Part shown: piece after piece, positions 48,905-56,376 of the stretch
Position numbering within the stretch: the first letter of the stretch is position 1
Layout of the letters: every line of letters starts with the position of its first letter
From: Planctomycetota bacterium
GTDB lineage: Bacteria; Planctomycetota; Planctomycetia; Pirellulales; Lacipirellulaceae
Assembly (NCBI GenBank): GCA_029781135.1
Contig: JAKOXH010000016.1
Coordinates: 1-64,000 of the forward strand
Length of the DNA: 64,000 nt
Direction: 5' to 3'
Notes under the pieces: model-generated
The model's input: the letters and a program-made list of their open reading frames with translations, nothing else
What the model was told of the DNA's origin: nothing
Database searches by the model: none
Position numbers and translations under genes: made by a program

Positions 48905-50686
48905 ATGCTCGAAGTCACATTTCACAATCCGCGCCAACATCAGCAGTTCCAACATGTGATTGGACCTCTAGTGCTAGCGCGCGCCGGCGCTGGCCAGGCG
49001 ATCTGGAACGCCGTCGATTGCGATCCGGCGGCCGCAGTGGATGCTTTGCTCGAAATCCTGCCGCAAGGCGACGACGTCGCAGTTGCGATGAGCGGCTGCG
49101 AGCGCGAATGCCAATGCGATCGCACGTGCGAGCTGAAAGGTAATTGCCGCCTCCGAATTCCGGCCGCGTTTACTATTGGCGATACGAGGTTCGAAATCGC
49201 GGCAGCCGAAGACCGCGCAAGAAACACGCGACCGCTGCAGCGCCTGAATCGTGACCAGGCGTGTGTACCGCGTGGTCGGTCGCGGTCATCCGGTCCTTCG
49301 CCACAAACGCTGTCGCGCTGGTTTGCCGCGCTGGGCGAACTCAACTTCTGGGCGACCAGCCTTCAAGAGCTCTACGTGCAGGCGGCCAAGTGCGCGGTCG
49401 ATGCCATTGGCCTCGACGGCGCGATGGTCCTCCGCCGCCGTGACAATCGCTGGGAGTTCGCCGCGAGCTACTTGCCACACCCTGAGCTCGGCATCCACTG
49501 CGACCTCGCCGCACTTGATGTATTGCTCCAGACGCCGGAAACACTATTTCATGGCGCGGAAACTTCGCAGCCGGCAGATTTTTCGGGCCAGCCACTCGCT
49601 TTCCCTCCGGGAGAGGGCTCAAACACGCCTGCGGTCGTCATTTCTCCGCTACGCAATTCCAGAAACCAGGTCGTCGGCGCGATCTACGGCTATCGCTCAG
49701 TTCGCAAAGGCAACGCCCGCCGCGGCATTCGTTACCTGGAAGCCCATTGGATCGAACTACTCGCGGGTGCCGTAACCGATGGCATCGTGCGGCTAGAACG
49801 CGAGGCGGAAGTCGATCGCCGCCGCGTGATGCTCGAACGAGCACTGGTCGCCACGTTGGATAACGATCCGCACAAGATGTTGGGCGAAACACGCGAAGTG
49901 TCGCTGCTGTTTGCCGATCTGCGCGACTTCACACGTTTGTCCAGCACGTTAGAAACCAACGTCGTTTACGAACTGCTCGGCCACATAATGGATTGCCTCA
50001 CCGCGGCTGTGATGGACCACGACGGCCTCGTGATCGACTACTATGGCGATGGCCTGGCCGCGATGTGGAACGCGCCAGCCGATCAATCAAACCATGCCGA
50101 ACTCGCCTGCCGGGCCGGCCTGCGGATGCTTGAATCGGTGCCGGAAATTGTTGCCGATTGGGGGCGAGTCATCGACCAACCGCTGCAACTGGGCGTCGGC
50201 ATTCATAGCGGTGCCGTACACGTCGGCAATGCCGGCAGCACTCGCCGCATGAAATACGGCCCGCGTGGGGCGAACGTCAATCTCACCAGTCGAGTCGAAG
50301 CAGCCACCAAAGCGATTGGCTTGCCGCTCATTATCACGAATGCAACAGCCGTTCAATTGTCGAATCGGTTTACAGCGCACCGAATTTGCCGGGCCACGTT
50401 GCCCGGTGTGGAGGAATCGCTCGAACTGTTCACCATAGCTGCATCTTCATCGAACATCGCGTCCGACTCGGCATGGTCCGCCTACGCCGCAGCCCTGCAA
50501 GCCTTCGAACAAGGCGATTTGGACCAAGCCGCCGCTGAGTTAACGAAGATCGACGCCACAAACGCCGTCGTACCGGCGCGATTCCTGAACGACCACATCC
50601 AACGCGAGCTTGGCCGGCAACGTCACCGCCGTGCCGATGATCGGCCCGCTCCATCGCGCGGCATCATCTCGCTATTTGAGAAATAG
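48905..50686 (+). CDS. Class III adenylate cyclase with GAF-like region and Cys-rich FHA-like head
   Basis: The 593-residue protein starts with a domain that recalls FHA at both edges (GPLVLARA; AAFTIGDTRFEI) but has a Cys cluster in the middle, C-x3-C-x-C-x3-C-x5-C at 65, 69, 71, 75 and 81. Residues about 140-300 look like a GAF domain. The cyclase domain (about 325-500) has both metal Asps (LFADLRDF and YYGDGLAAM), GVGIHSGAVHVGN and GANVNLTSRVEAA, with the catalytic Asn and Arg, so it should be active. It probably makes cAMP for the cNMP-binding ferredoxin encoded divergently. A helical tail resembles a TPR. The Cys cluster might sense redox state or metal; that is inference. Confidence 0.87.
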   Translation: MLEVTFHNPRQHQQFQHVIGPLVLARAGAGQAIWNAVDCDPAAAVDALLEILPQGDDVAVAMSGCERECQCDRTCELKGNCRLRIPAAFTIGDTRFEIAAAEDRARNTRPLQRLNRDQACVPRGRSRSSGPSPQTLSRWFAALGELNFWATSLQELYVQAAKCAVDAIGLDGAMVLRRRDNRWEFAASYLPHPELGIHCDLAALDVLLQTPETLFHGAETSQPADFSGQPLAFPPGEGSNTPAVVISPLRNSRNQVVGAIYGYRSVRKGNARRGIRYLEAHWIELLAGAVTDGIVRLEREAEVDRRRVMLERALVATLDNDPHKMLGETREVSLLFADLRDFTRLSSTLETNVVYELLGHIMDCLTAAVMDHDGLVIDYYGDGLAAMWNAPADQSNHAELACRAGLRMLESVPEIVADWGRVIDQPLQLGVGIHSGAVHVGNAGSTRRMKYGPRGANVNLTSRVEAATKAIGLPLIITNATAVQLSNRFTAHRICRATLPGVEESLELFTIAASSSNIASDSAWSAYAAALQAFEQGDLDQAAAELTKIDATNAVVPARFLNDHIQRELGRQRHRRADDRPAPSRGIISLFEK

Positions 50687-50759
50687 GTAGGCCCTACAAC
50701 CCCTCGCCCTCTGGGAGGGGGCAGGGTGAGGGTACCCAGGCAGATCGGTCGACCCAGCG

Positions 50760-50933
50760 CTAGTGCTTTGATGTTCCACGATTTAGAGCTCGCACCAGAC
50801 TGAACAACGATAGGCAAAATATTGCCATTAAGAAGCCAACAATACGATCGCCGCTAGAAAAACCAATGACGGAACTGATTCCGAAAAGAACGATTCCGGC
50901 CCAAATTAGCTGGCGCATTGGTTGACTTGTCAT
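50760..50933 (-). CDS. Small two-helix membrane protein coupled to aroC
   Basis: A 57-residue frame starts at ATG 50933, two bases after the aroC stop codon. It reads MTSQPMRQLIWAGIVLFGIS, then SVIGFSSGDRIVGFLMAIFC and LSLFSLVRALNRGTSKH, which gives two hydrophobic helices around a short polar turn and a basic C-terminus. The position directly behind aroC implies translational coupling. No family is recognised. Its small size means chance cannot be fully excluded. Confidence 0.5.
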   Translation of the reverse strand: MTSQPMRQLIWAGIVLFGISSVIGFSSGDRIVGFLMAIFCLSLFSLVRALNRGTSKH

Positions 50934-50935
50934 AA

Positions 50936-52075
50936 CTACCGCTCCCGCGCCATCTTCAAAAACAGCTCGTAGCGAGCTTTCATCTCCGACAGATTATCGC
51001 CGCCGAATTTATCGATGAACGCCGCGGCAATTTCGAAAGCGACGACGTTTTCCACGATGACACTGGCCGCCGGTACCGCACAGACGTCGCTCCGCTCGTA
51101 ACTGGCTTCCTGCTTCTGCTTCGTTTCCAGATTGATCGACTCGAGTGGCCGCGCGAGTGTGCTGATTGGCTTCATCGCCGCGCGAACGACGAGCGTCTGG
51201 CCGTTCGTCATACCGCCTTCGATGCCGCCGGCGTTGTTCGTCGGCCGGACATAACCCAGCCCGGGCCCGTTGCGCTGGGCCGCATCGTACTGAATCGGAT
51301 CGTGCACTTGCGATCCGCGCCGCCGGGCCGCTTCAAACCCTAAACCGATTTCGACGCCTTTGATCGCCTGCACGCTCATCACGGCCTGGGCGAGTTTGCC
51401 GTCGAGCTTGCAATCCCATTGCGCATGCGACCCGAGCCCGAACGGCAGGCCATCCACGCGCACTTCGACGATTCCGCCCAGCGTATCGCCGTCCTTGCCG
51501 GCCGCATCAATGAGTTGCTTAATCGCCTCGTCGCGCGCTAAGTTCAAACCGTAAAGTTCGCTCTGGTCGCGAATTGATCGCAGGCGATCGTAGGGTACAT
51601 CCACCGGTTCAATTCGCTCGCCACCCAGCTCGACCACATAACCAATAACAGAAATATCGAATTGGGCCAAAAGCTGTTTCGCCAGCGCCCCCGCCGCCAC
51701 GCGCACTGCCGTCTCGCGCGCCGATGCCCGCTCCAACACGCCGCGAATCGAACCTAGAAACTTGATCGCACCAGTAAGGTCGGCATGGCCGGGCCGCGGC
51801 CGCGGCAGATCATCGAGCCGTTCGAGCTTGTAATCGCGATTTGGCACTTCGAGCCCGATCGGCCCGCCGAGCGTTATACCTTTCCAAATACCGCTTAAAA
51901 TGTTGACGGCATCGGTCTCAATTCGCTGACGGCCGCCACGGCCATATCCACCCTGCCGCCGACGCAGCTCGACGTTGATGGCCTCCACGTCGACCGTCAC
52001 ACCGGCCGGAAAACCATCTACCAACGCGATCAAAGTTTTGCCGTGCGATTCACCGGCGGTAAGATATCGGAGCAT
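50936..52075 (-). CDS. aroC: Chorismate synthase AroC
   Basis: The 379-residue enzyme starts MLRYLTAGESHGKTLIALVDGFP, the family N-terminal signature with the catalytic His, and continues with RRRQGGYGRGGRQ, RPRPGHADL, ERASARETA and NAGGIEGGMTNGQ. It converts EPSP to chorismate using reduced FMN, the last step of the shikimate pathway. ATG 52075 matches the normal start; an upstream in-frame extension to 52132 is not needed. The SRETA-like motif reads SARETA, as expected. Confidence 0.96.
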   Translation of the reverse strand: MLRYLTAGESHGKTLIALVDGFPAGVTVDVEAINVELRRRQGGYGRGGRQRIETDAVNILSGIWKGITLGGPIGLEVPNRDYKLERLDDLPRPRPGHADLTGAIKFLGSIRGVLERASARETAVRVAAGALAKQLLAQFDISVIGYVVELGGERIEPVDVPYDRLRSIRDQSELYGLNLARDEAIKQLIDAAGKDGDTLGGIVEVRVDGLPFGLGSHAQWDCKLDGKLAQAVMSVQAIKGVEIGLGFEAARRRGSQVHDPIQYDAAQRNGPGLGYVRPTNNAGGIEGGMTNGQTLVVRAAMKPISTLARPLESINLETKQKQEASYERSDVCAVPAASVIVENVVAFEIAAAFIDKFGGDNLSEMKARYELFLKMARER

Positions 52076-52128
52076 TCTTAAAGGGCAGCCATACGTAAAT
52101 AAACTGTAGTCAAGCGCAATCGTCCGCG

Positions 52129-52317
52129 TCACATCGTTGTGGACGTCCTATTCTTGCCAGGGTTGACCAGCAGCTTAGGTGGACGCCGCACCACTGGGCG
52201 GTCCGACGTTTGTTGCAGCCGCCGCAAGTCGGCATAGATGCGGTTAAGGTCGCCGCCGAACTTCCGAGTATGCTCCGCGCGCCAACTCCGCACTTCTTCA
52301 ACGATTGGATCGTTCAT
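52129..52317 (-). CDS. Small putative antitoxin partner of the PIN-domain gene
   Basis: This 62-residue protein (MNDPIVEEVRSWRAEHTRKFGGDLNRIYADLRRL) resembles a widespread small family with the N-terminal pattern NDPIVEEVR-x4-E-x5-F-x-x-D, often next to PIN-domain genes. Its ATG overlaps the stop codon of the PIN gene by one base (TGATG), so the pair is translated together. Toxin first, then partner, is the less usual order. DNA binding is not evident. The antitoxin role is inferred from context. Confidence 0.6.
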   Translation of the reverse strand: MNDPIVEEVRSWRAEHTRKFGGDLNRIYADLRRLQQTSDRPVVRRPPKLLVNPGKNRTSTTM

Positions 52318-52790
52318 CAATTGCTTTCCAATAGTTCATCGGGAGAACAGATCTCCGGGCACTCGAAACCGGCGACCTCGACTATTTGCCGCACGATCCG
52401 GCGAGTGAAAGGATTGTTCAAATGGGCGAAGTTCCAGATCAGCAATACATCAATACCATTGACGGCCGCGACCGCAATGTGCAATGCATCTTCCGGAAAC
52501 TCGCGGGGAATACCATGCCCTTGAATGATCCTGGCCGCGAGATCCCTCGCGGAGTCATCGATCTCAAGAACCACAAATGTACTTAAGGCACTCAGCCGAC
52601 GTGAGGCGTATTCGCTCTCGCCTTTGCCGGCCTCTTCGAGGACCAACATGGAAACGCAGCAATCGTAGTCGGCCAACAAGAATTGCCAGAGTTCACGTGT
52701 TGACTCCTGCCGAGCGGCCACCACCACGTCGCGGCTTGGCCGGGCCACGAAGTAGCTCACGACAGTCGTTTCGACGTAAACGCTTCTCAC
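52317..52790 (-). CDS. PIN-domain protein (VapC-like toxin)
   Basis: The 157-residue product begins MRSVYVETTVVSYFVARPSRD, where Glu7 replaces the usual first Asp, as in a PIN subfamily, and has DALHIAVAAVNGIDVLLIWNFAHLNN with the later acidic residue. PIN proteins are metal-dependent ribonucleases; VapC toxins cut tRNA or rRNA. An acidic residue in LEEAGKG supports the active-site set. It is coupled to the small downstream gene. Confidence 0.75.
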   Translation of the reverse strand: MRSVYVETTVVSYFVARPSRDVVVAARQESTRELWQFLLADYDCCVSMLVLEEAGKGESEYASRRLSALSTFVVLEIDDSARDLAARIIQGHGIPREFPEDALHIAVAAVNGIDVLLIWNFAHLNNPFTRRIVRQIVEVAGFECPEICSPDELLESN

Positions 52791-52870
52791 TATTTTAGTT
52801 TAGTTTTCGAGTAACCATCGGTCAAACACTCAAATAGTCTTCATCAACACAGCGAGTCGAGGAATGCACA

Positions 52871-53764
52871 CTACTTCCAAGCGAATTTCTCACCGGTCAA
52901 TTGCTCGAACGCCTCGATATACTTCGCGCGCGTCTTGCTCACGACTTCGGCCGGCAGTTCCGGCGGTTGGCTGTTCTTGTCCCAGCCACTTTGTGTCAGC
53001 CAATCGCGAACGAACTGCTTGTCAAACGAAGGCTGCCCACGGCCCGGTTGATACTTATCGGCGGGCCAGAATCGCGAACTATCGGGCGTCAACACTTCAT
53101 CAATGAGAATCAGCTCGTCATCCACCAAGCCAAACTCGAACTTGGTGTCCGCGATGATAATCCCCCGGCTCGCCGCATACTCGGCTCCACGCGTGTAGAG
53201 ATCAATGCTGCGTTGCGACAGTTGCTTACCAAGTTCCCGTCCAACTCGCGCGCACATTTCATCGTACGAGATGTTCTCATCGTGCAATCCCTGCTCAGCT
53301 TTTGTTGCCGGCGTGAAGATTGCTCCCGGCAACTTGTCGCTCTCGCGAAGCCCCGTCGGCAACTCGATGCCGCACACGGCGCCATTGCGCTGATATTCGC
53401 TCCAGCCCGAGCCCGACAAATACCCCCGCACCACGCATTCAATCGGCACCACGCTCGTCTTGCGCACCAGCATCGACCGGCCTTCCAGCGGCGCGCGGTC
53501 GACGCCAGCCGGCAAATTGAAGTCGGCCACGTCACACGAAATCATGTGATTCGGCAGGTCCTTGAATTTCTCGAACCAAAACCGGCTGAGCTGCGTGAGC
53601 ACACGCCCCTTATCGGGAATGCCGCTCGGCAGCACCCAATCAAACGCGCTGATGCGATCGGTGCTGACAAGCAGCAGTGTATCTCCCAAATCGTACACAT
53701 CGCGAACTTTCCCCCGGCGTACCGGTAGGTCGGCGAGCGACGTTGTCGTAACTGTTGACGGCAT
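52871..53764 (-). CDS. purC: SAICAR synthetase PurC
   Basis: The 297-residue enzyme shows [38 protein letters not shown] at its start, [15 protein letters not shown], and [28 protein letters not shown]. It ligates aspartate to CAIR with ATP in purine synthesis. It is of the longer type common in eukaryote-like and planctomycete members. A repeat built on GTGAGTAAGTGAGTA lies upstream of the start. Confidence 0.96.
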   Translation of the reverse strand: MPSTVTTTSLADLPVRRGKVRDVYDLGDTLLLVSTDRISAFDWVLPSGIPDKGRVLTQLSRFWFEKFKDLPNHMISCDVADFNLPAGVDRAPLEGRSMLVRKTSVVPIECVVRGYLSGSGWSEYQRNGAVCGIELPTGLRESDKLPGAIFTPATKAEQGLHDENISYDEMCARVGRELGKQLSQRSIDLYTRGAEYAASRGIIIADTKFEFGLVDDELILIDEVLTPDSSRFWPADKYQPGRGQPSFDKQFVRDWLTQSGWDKNSQPPELPAEVVSKTRAKYIEAFEQLTGEKFAWK

Positions 53765-54089
53765 GGCAGATTCCTTCCGTTGGGTAGGTGGGTGGGTGAT
53801 TAGGTGAGTAAGTGAGTACGTGCGCGTCCCATCATCCGCAACCTACTCACTTACTCACCAACTCAACCGCGGATCACGACGTTCTGCAATTCCGGTGGGC
53901 TCGGTGACTGCACCCCGAATATACTGCCTTCCCCCTCCCCCCACTACGGTTGTTGCTCGTACAACTCGCGGTTAGAATCAAGGATTCGCTCGAATCGCGA
54001 TCGATTCAGCCCGGTAGCCAACGGAACGGCGATCGGGTTTACGCTTCTCCTTTCGGCCGCCGTGCCGCACGTATTGAGGCTCGCCCACC
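53765..54089. other. Intergenic stretch with a GTGAGTAA-type inverted repeat
   Basis: No gene is present. GGTGAGTAAGTGAGTACGTG (about 53800) faces CCTACTCACTTACTCACC (about 53842), giving a hairpin with a loop of about 25 bases. Promoters for the divergent purC and GH10-like genes should lie here but are not recognisable. Confidence 0.55.
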
Positions 54090-55583
54090 ATGGGCCTGAT
54101 GCGACTTATCGTCCACGACCGCGATCGCATTCCGCCCGGCGGACTCGATCAAATTCACATGTGCGGTCAGGACGATTTGCCCTGGTTCAGCCGAGCCTAT
54201 TTCAGTGGCGATCAGCTCATCATCGAGCGAAATGAGGACGACTCGGGCCGCGTTTTCGTCCCGTGGCGCATCGGCGAATCCACGCCGGTGCTCATCAATA
54301 CATCAACACTGGTCGAGCGCGACCGGCCCTACTTACTCGAAGTCGAGTTGGCCCGCGGCATGCTGAACAATCTGCGGAATCAGCTTGCCCAATGGGAGAG
54401 CATGGGATTGGTCGTTAACGAGAGCCTTACGAACGGCATCCTCGAGGCGACATTCGATTTCTCGCGTGCAGCAACTACTCAGAATGACCGGGCCGCAGCT
54501 GCCGACTGGGCGAATCGCTCCTTGGCAACGACCATCGTATCGATGTCGCACCTGACCGACGAGTACGTTCGTCAGGCCACCGCCCAGCGTCGTTCTCAGC
54601 CGCGCTCATTAACCTCGTGGTATGGCGTGAATCTGGGGGGGCAGGTGCCCAAACCAGCAGTCGGTCGCCATGTCGTCAACACTTTCAACATGGTTTCGCT
54701 ACCGCTGAATTGGCGGTCCATCGAAGCGGTCGAAGGGCGACGCGTTTGGAATGATGCGGATGCACAATTCGAATGGGCGCACGCCGCCGGCTTGCGGATT
54801 AGCGCCGGGCCGCTGCTCGAACTCGACGACCGCGGCGTGCCGGATTGGACCTATCTCTGGGAAGGTGATTTCAACAGCCTGCTCGGTTTTATGCTCGATC
54901 ACGTGCGGGCGGTCGTCGAACGTTATCGCGGCCGAGTTCACCTCTGGCAGGTCGCCGCCCGCATGACGCATGGTCATGCCCTCGGGTTAGGCGAAGAAGC
55001 GCGCTTGCAATTAGCGGCCAAGGCGATCAACACCGTGCGTCAACTTGACCCGACGACGCCACTTGTTGTGACCTTCGATCAGCCGTGGGCTGAATACCTG
55101 GCCAGCGAGCAGCTCGATCTGGCTCCCTTCCATTTTGCCGATGCGCTTGTTCGGGCGGACTTGGGCCTCTCCGGCATCGGGCTCGAAGTGAACTGGGGTT
55201 ATCATCCGGGCGGTTCCGTGCAGCGTGGTCCGCTGGCGATGAGCCGCCTGATCGATGCCTGGGCCCTCTTGGATTTGCCGCTCTTAGTGACGCTCACGAT
55301 GCCGAGTGCGGCTGGCGAAGATCGGCAAGCGAATAGCAAAGTGCGTGTCATCGCGGGCGAGCCGAGCGATATTTCCCATGAGTCTCAATGTTATTGGATC
55401 AACAAACACGTGCCGCTGTTGTTGGCCAAGAACGCCGTGCAAATTGTTTTGTGGAACCAACTGTCCGACGCCACGCCACATCACTATCCGCACAGTGGCT
55501 TATTCGACGCGCAAGACAACCCCAAGCCTGCGCTCGAATTACTCAACAAGATCCGCCAACAATATCTCAACGGCGGCAAGTGA
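54090..55583 (+). CDS. GH10-like protein lacking an obvious catalytic Glu
   Basis: The 497-residue protein has an N-terminal beta domain (about 1-175) and a TIM-barrel-like part that follows the order of family 10 xylanases: VNTFNMVSLPLNWRSIEAVEGRRVWNDADAQFEWAHAAGLRISAGPLL, HLWQVAARMTHGHALG, LDPTTPLVVTFDQPWAEYL, SGIGLEVNWGYHPGG. In true GH10 enzymes the barrel has WDVVNE; here that position reads WQVAARM, so the acid/base Glu is missing, while a Glu remains in GLEVNWG. There is no signal peptide, so it is probably cytoplasmic. It may be a carbohydrate-binding or otherwise altered enzyme. Confidence 0.65.
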   Translation: MGLMRLIVHDRDRIPPGGLDQIHMCGQDDLPWFSRAYFSGDQLIIERNEDDSGRVFVPWRIGESTPVLINTSTLVERDRPYLLEVELARGMLNNLRNQLAQWESMGLVVNESLTNGILEATFDFSRAATTQNDRAAAADWANRSLATTIVSMSHLTDEYVRQATAQRRSQPRSLTSWYGVNLGGQVPKPAVGRHVVNTFNMVSLPLNWRSIEAVEGRRVWNDADAQFEWAHAAGLRISAGPLLELDDRGVPDWTYLWEGDFNSLLGFMLDHVRAVVERYRGRVHLWQVAARMTHGHALGLGEEARLQLAAKAINTVRQLDPTTPLVVTFDQPWAEYLASEQLDLAPFHFADALVRADLGLSGIGLEVNWGYHPGGSVQRGPLAMSRLIDAWALLDLPLLVTLTMPSAAGEDRQANSKVRVIAGEPSDISHESQCYWINKHVPLLLAKNAVQIVLWNQLSDATPHHYPHSGLFDAQDNPKPALELLNKIRQQYLNGGK

Positions 55584-55591
55584 TAAGCAAA

Positions 55592-55735
55592 GTTACTGGT
55601 TCCCACACTCTGCGTGAAAACCCTCGACCCCGCCGCTCCGCGGCAACCGCAGCGGAATTCGTACGATTCCCGCTCGCCGCGGGGCGACGCAGAGCGTCGC
55701 AGTAGTCCGTTCCCACGTAGAGCGTGGGAACGAGG
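55592..55735. repeat. REP-like GTTCCCAC palindromes
   Basis: GTTCCCACACTCTGCGTG (about 55600) and CGTTCCCACGTAGAGCGTGG (about 55709-55735) are variants of a palindrome common between bacterial genes. CCGCCGCTCCGCGG lies between them. Confidence 0.65.
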
Positions 55736-55742
55736 CGTAACG

Positions 55743-56135
55743 TTACACGGTCGCGCCCAGCGTATTGCCCATCACGGCAGCTTCACGCGAACGATGATTT
55801 GGCAGCGCCGAATCTAAATGGCTAGTGAGGAGGACTTCCTCGCACTCGGGCGACAATCCACAGATTCGCAATGCGCCGCCACATTGTGCAAGTCGCTCTT
55901 GCAGCAACACAAGTTGCCCGAGCATGCCGCTCGGCATCTCTTCCAAGTCATCTAGTTCGAGCACCAGCCGATAGATAAAGTGCCGCGTCGAAATCGACCA
56001 CAGCCTATCGGCAAATTGAGAGACAGCGCCCGGTACATTTCCACGCGATCGCAACTTCACGAACAACCAATTGGGGCCGCGATCGACATTCAATTCCAGG
56101 CCATCAACATTGTGAATAGCCATGGCTCGCTCCAT
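55743..56135 (-). CDS. STAS-domain protein (anti-sigma-factor antagonist-like)
   Basis: The 130-residue protein has the STAS fold order: a first strand (WLFVKLRSRG), FIYRLVLELDDLEEMPSGMLGQLVLLQERLAQCGGALRICGLSPECEEVLLTSHLD. The Ser in the MPSGM segment is where anti-sigma kinases phosphorylate such proteins. The start is ATG 56135 or 56123. No sigma factor or kinase gene is nearby, so the partner is unknown. The C-terminal tail is short and not conserved-looking. Confidence 0.8.
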   Translation of the reverse strand: MERAMAIHNVDGLELNVDRGPNWLFVKLRSRGNVPGAVSQFADRLWSISTRHFIYRLVLELDDLEEMPSGMLGQLVLLQERLAQCGGALRICGLSPECEEVLLTSHLDSALPNHRSREAAVMGNTLGATV

Positions 56136-56376
56136 CCGTCGTCGGGTGCCAAGAACGGCACGTTCCTAAGAAGAAGTAACGCGACGCACGCGCCGCGTTT
56201 CCAACCTGCGCTGCGTCGCCCGCCTGCGATTAGTCATCTTATGACTTTGCGAATTCGCGCCGCAATCCGTAAATAGAAAAATATTTTAGCTAGCAGCGCG
56301 CGAAAGCGTTTTCGGTTTTGAAACGCTCGCACGCTTCCCAAGCCGACGCCTCGGCGTCGGTCGATATTCACCAGGC

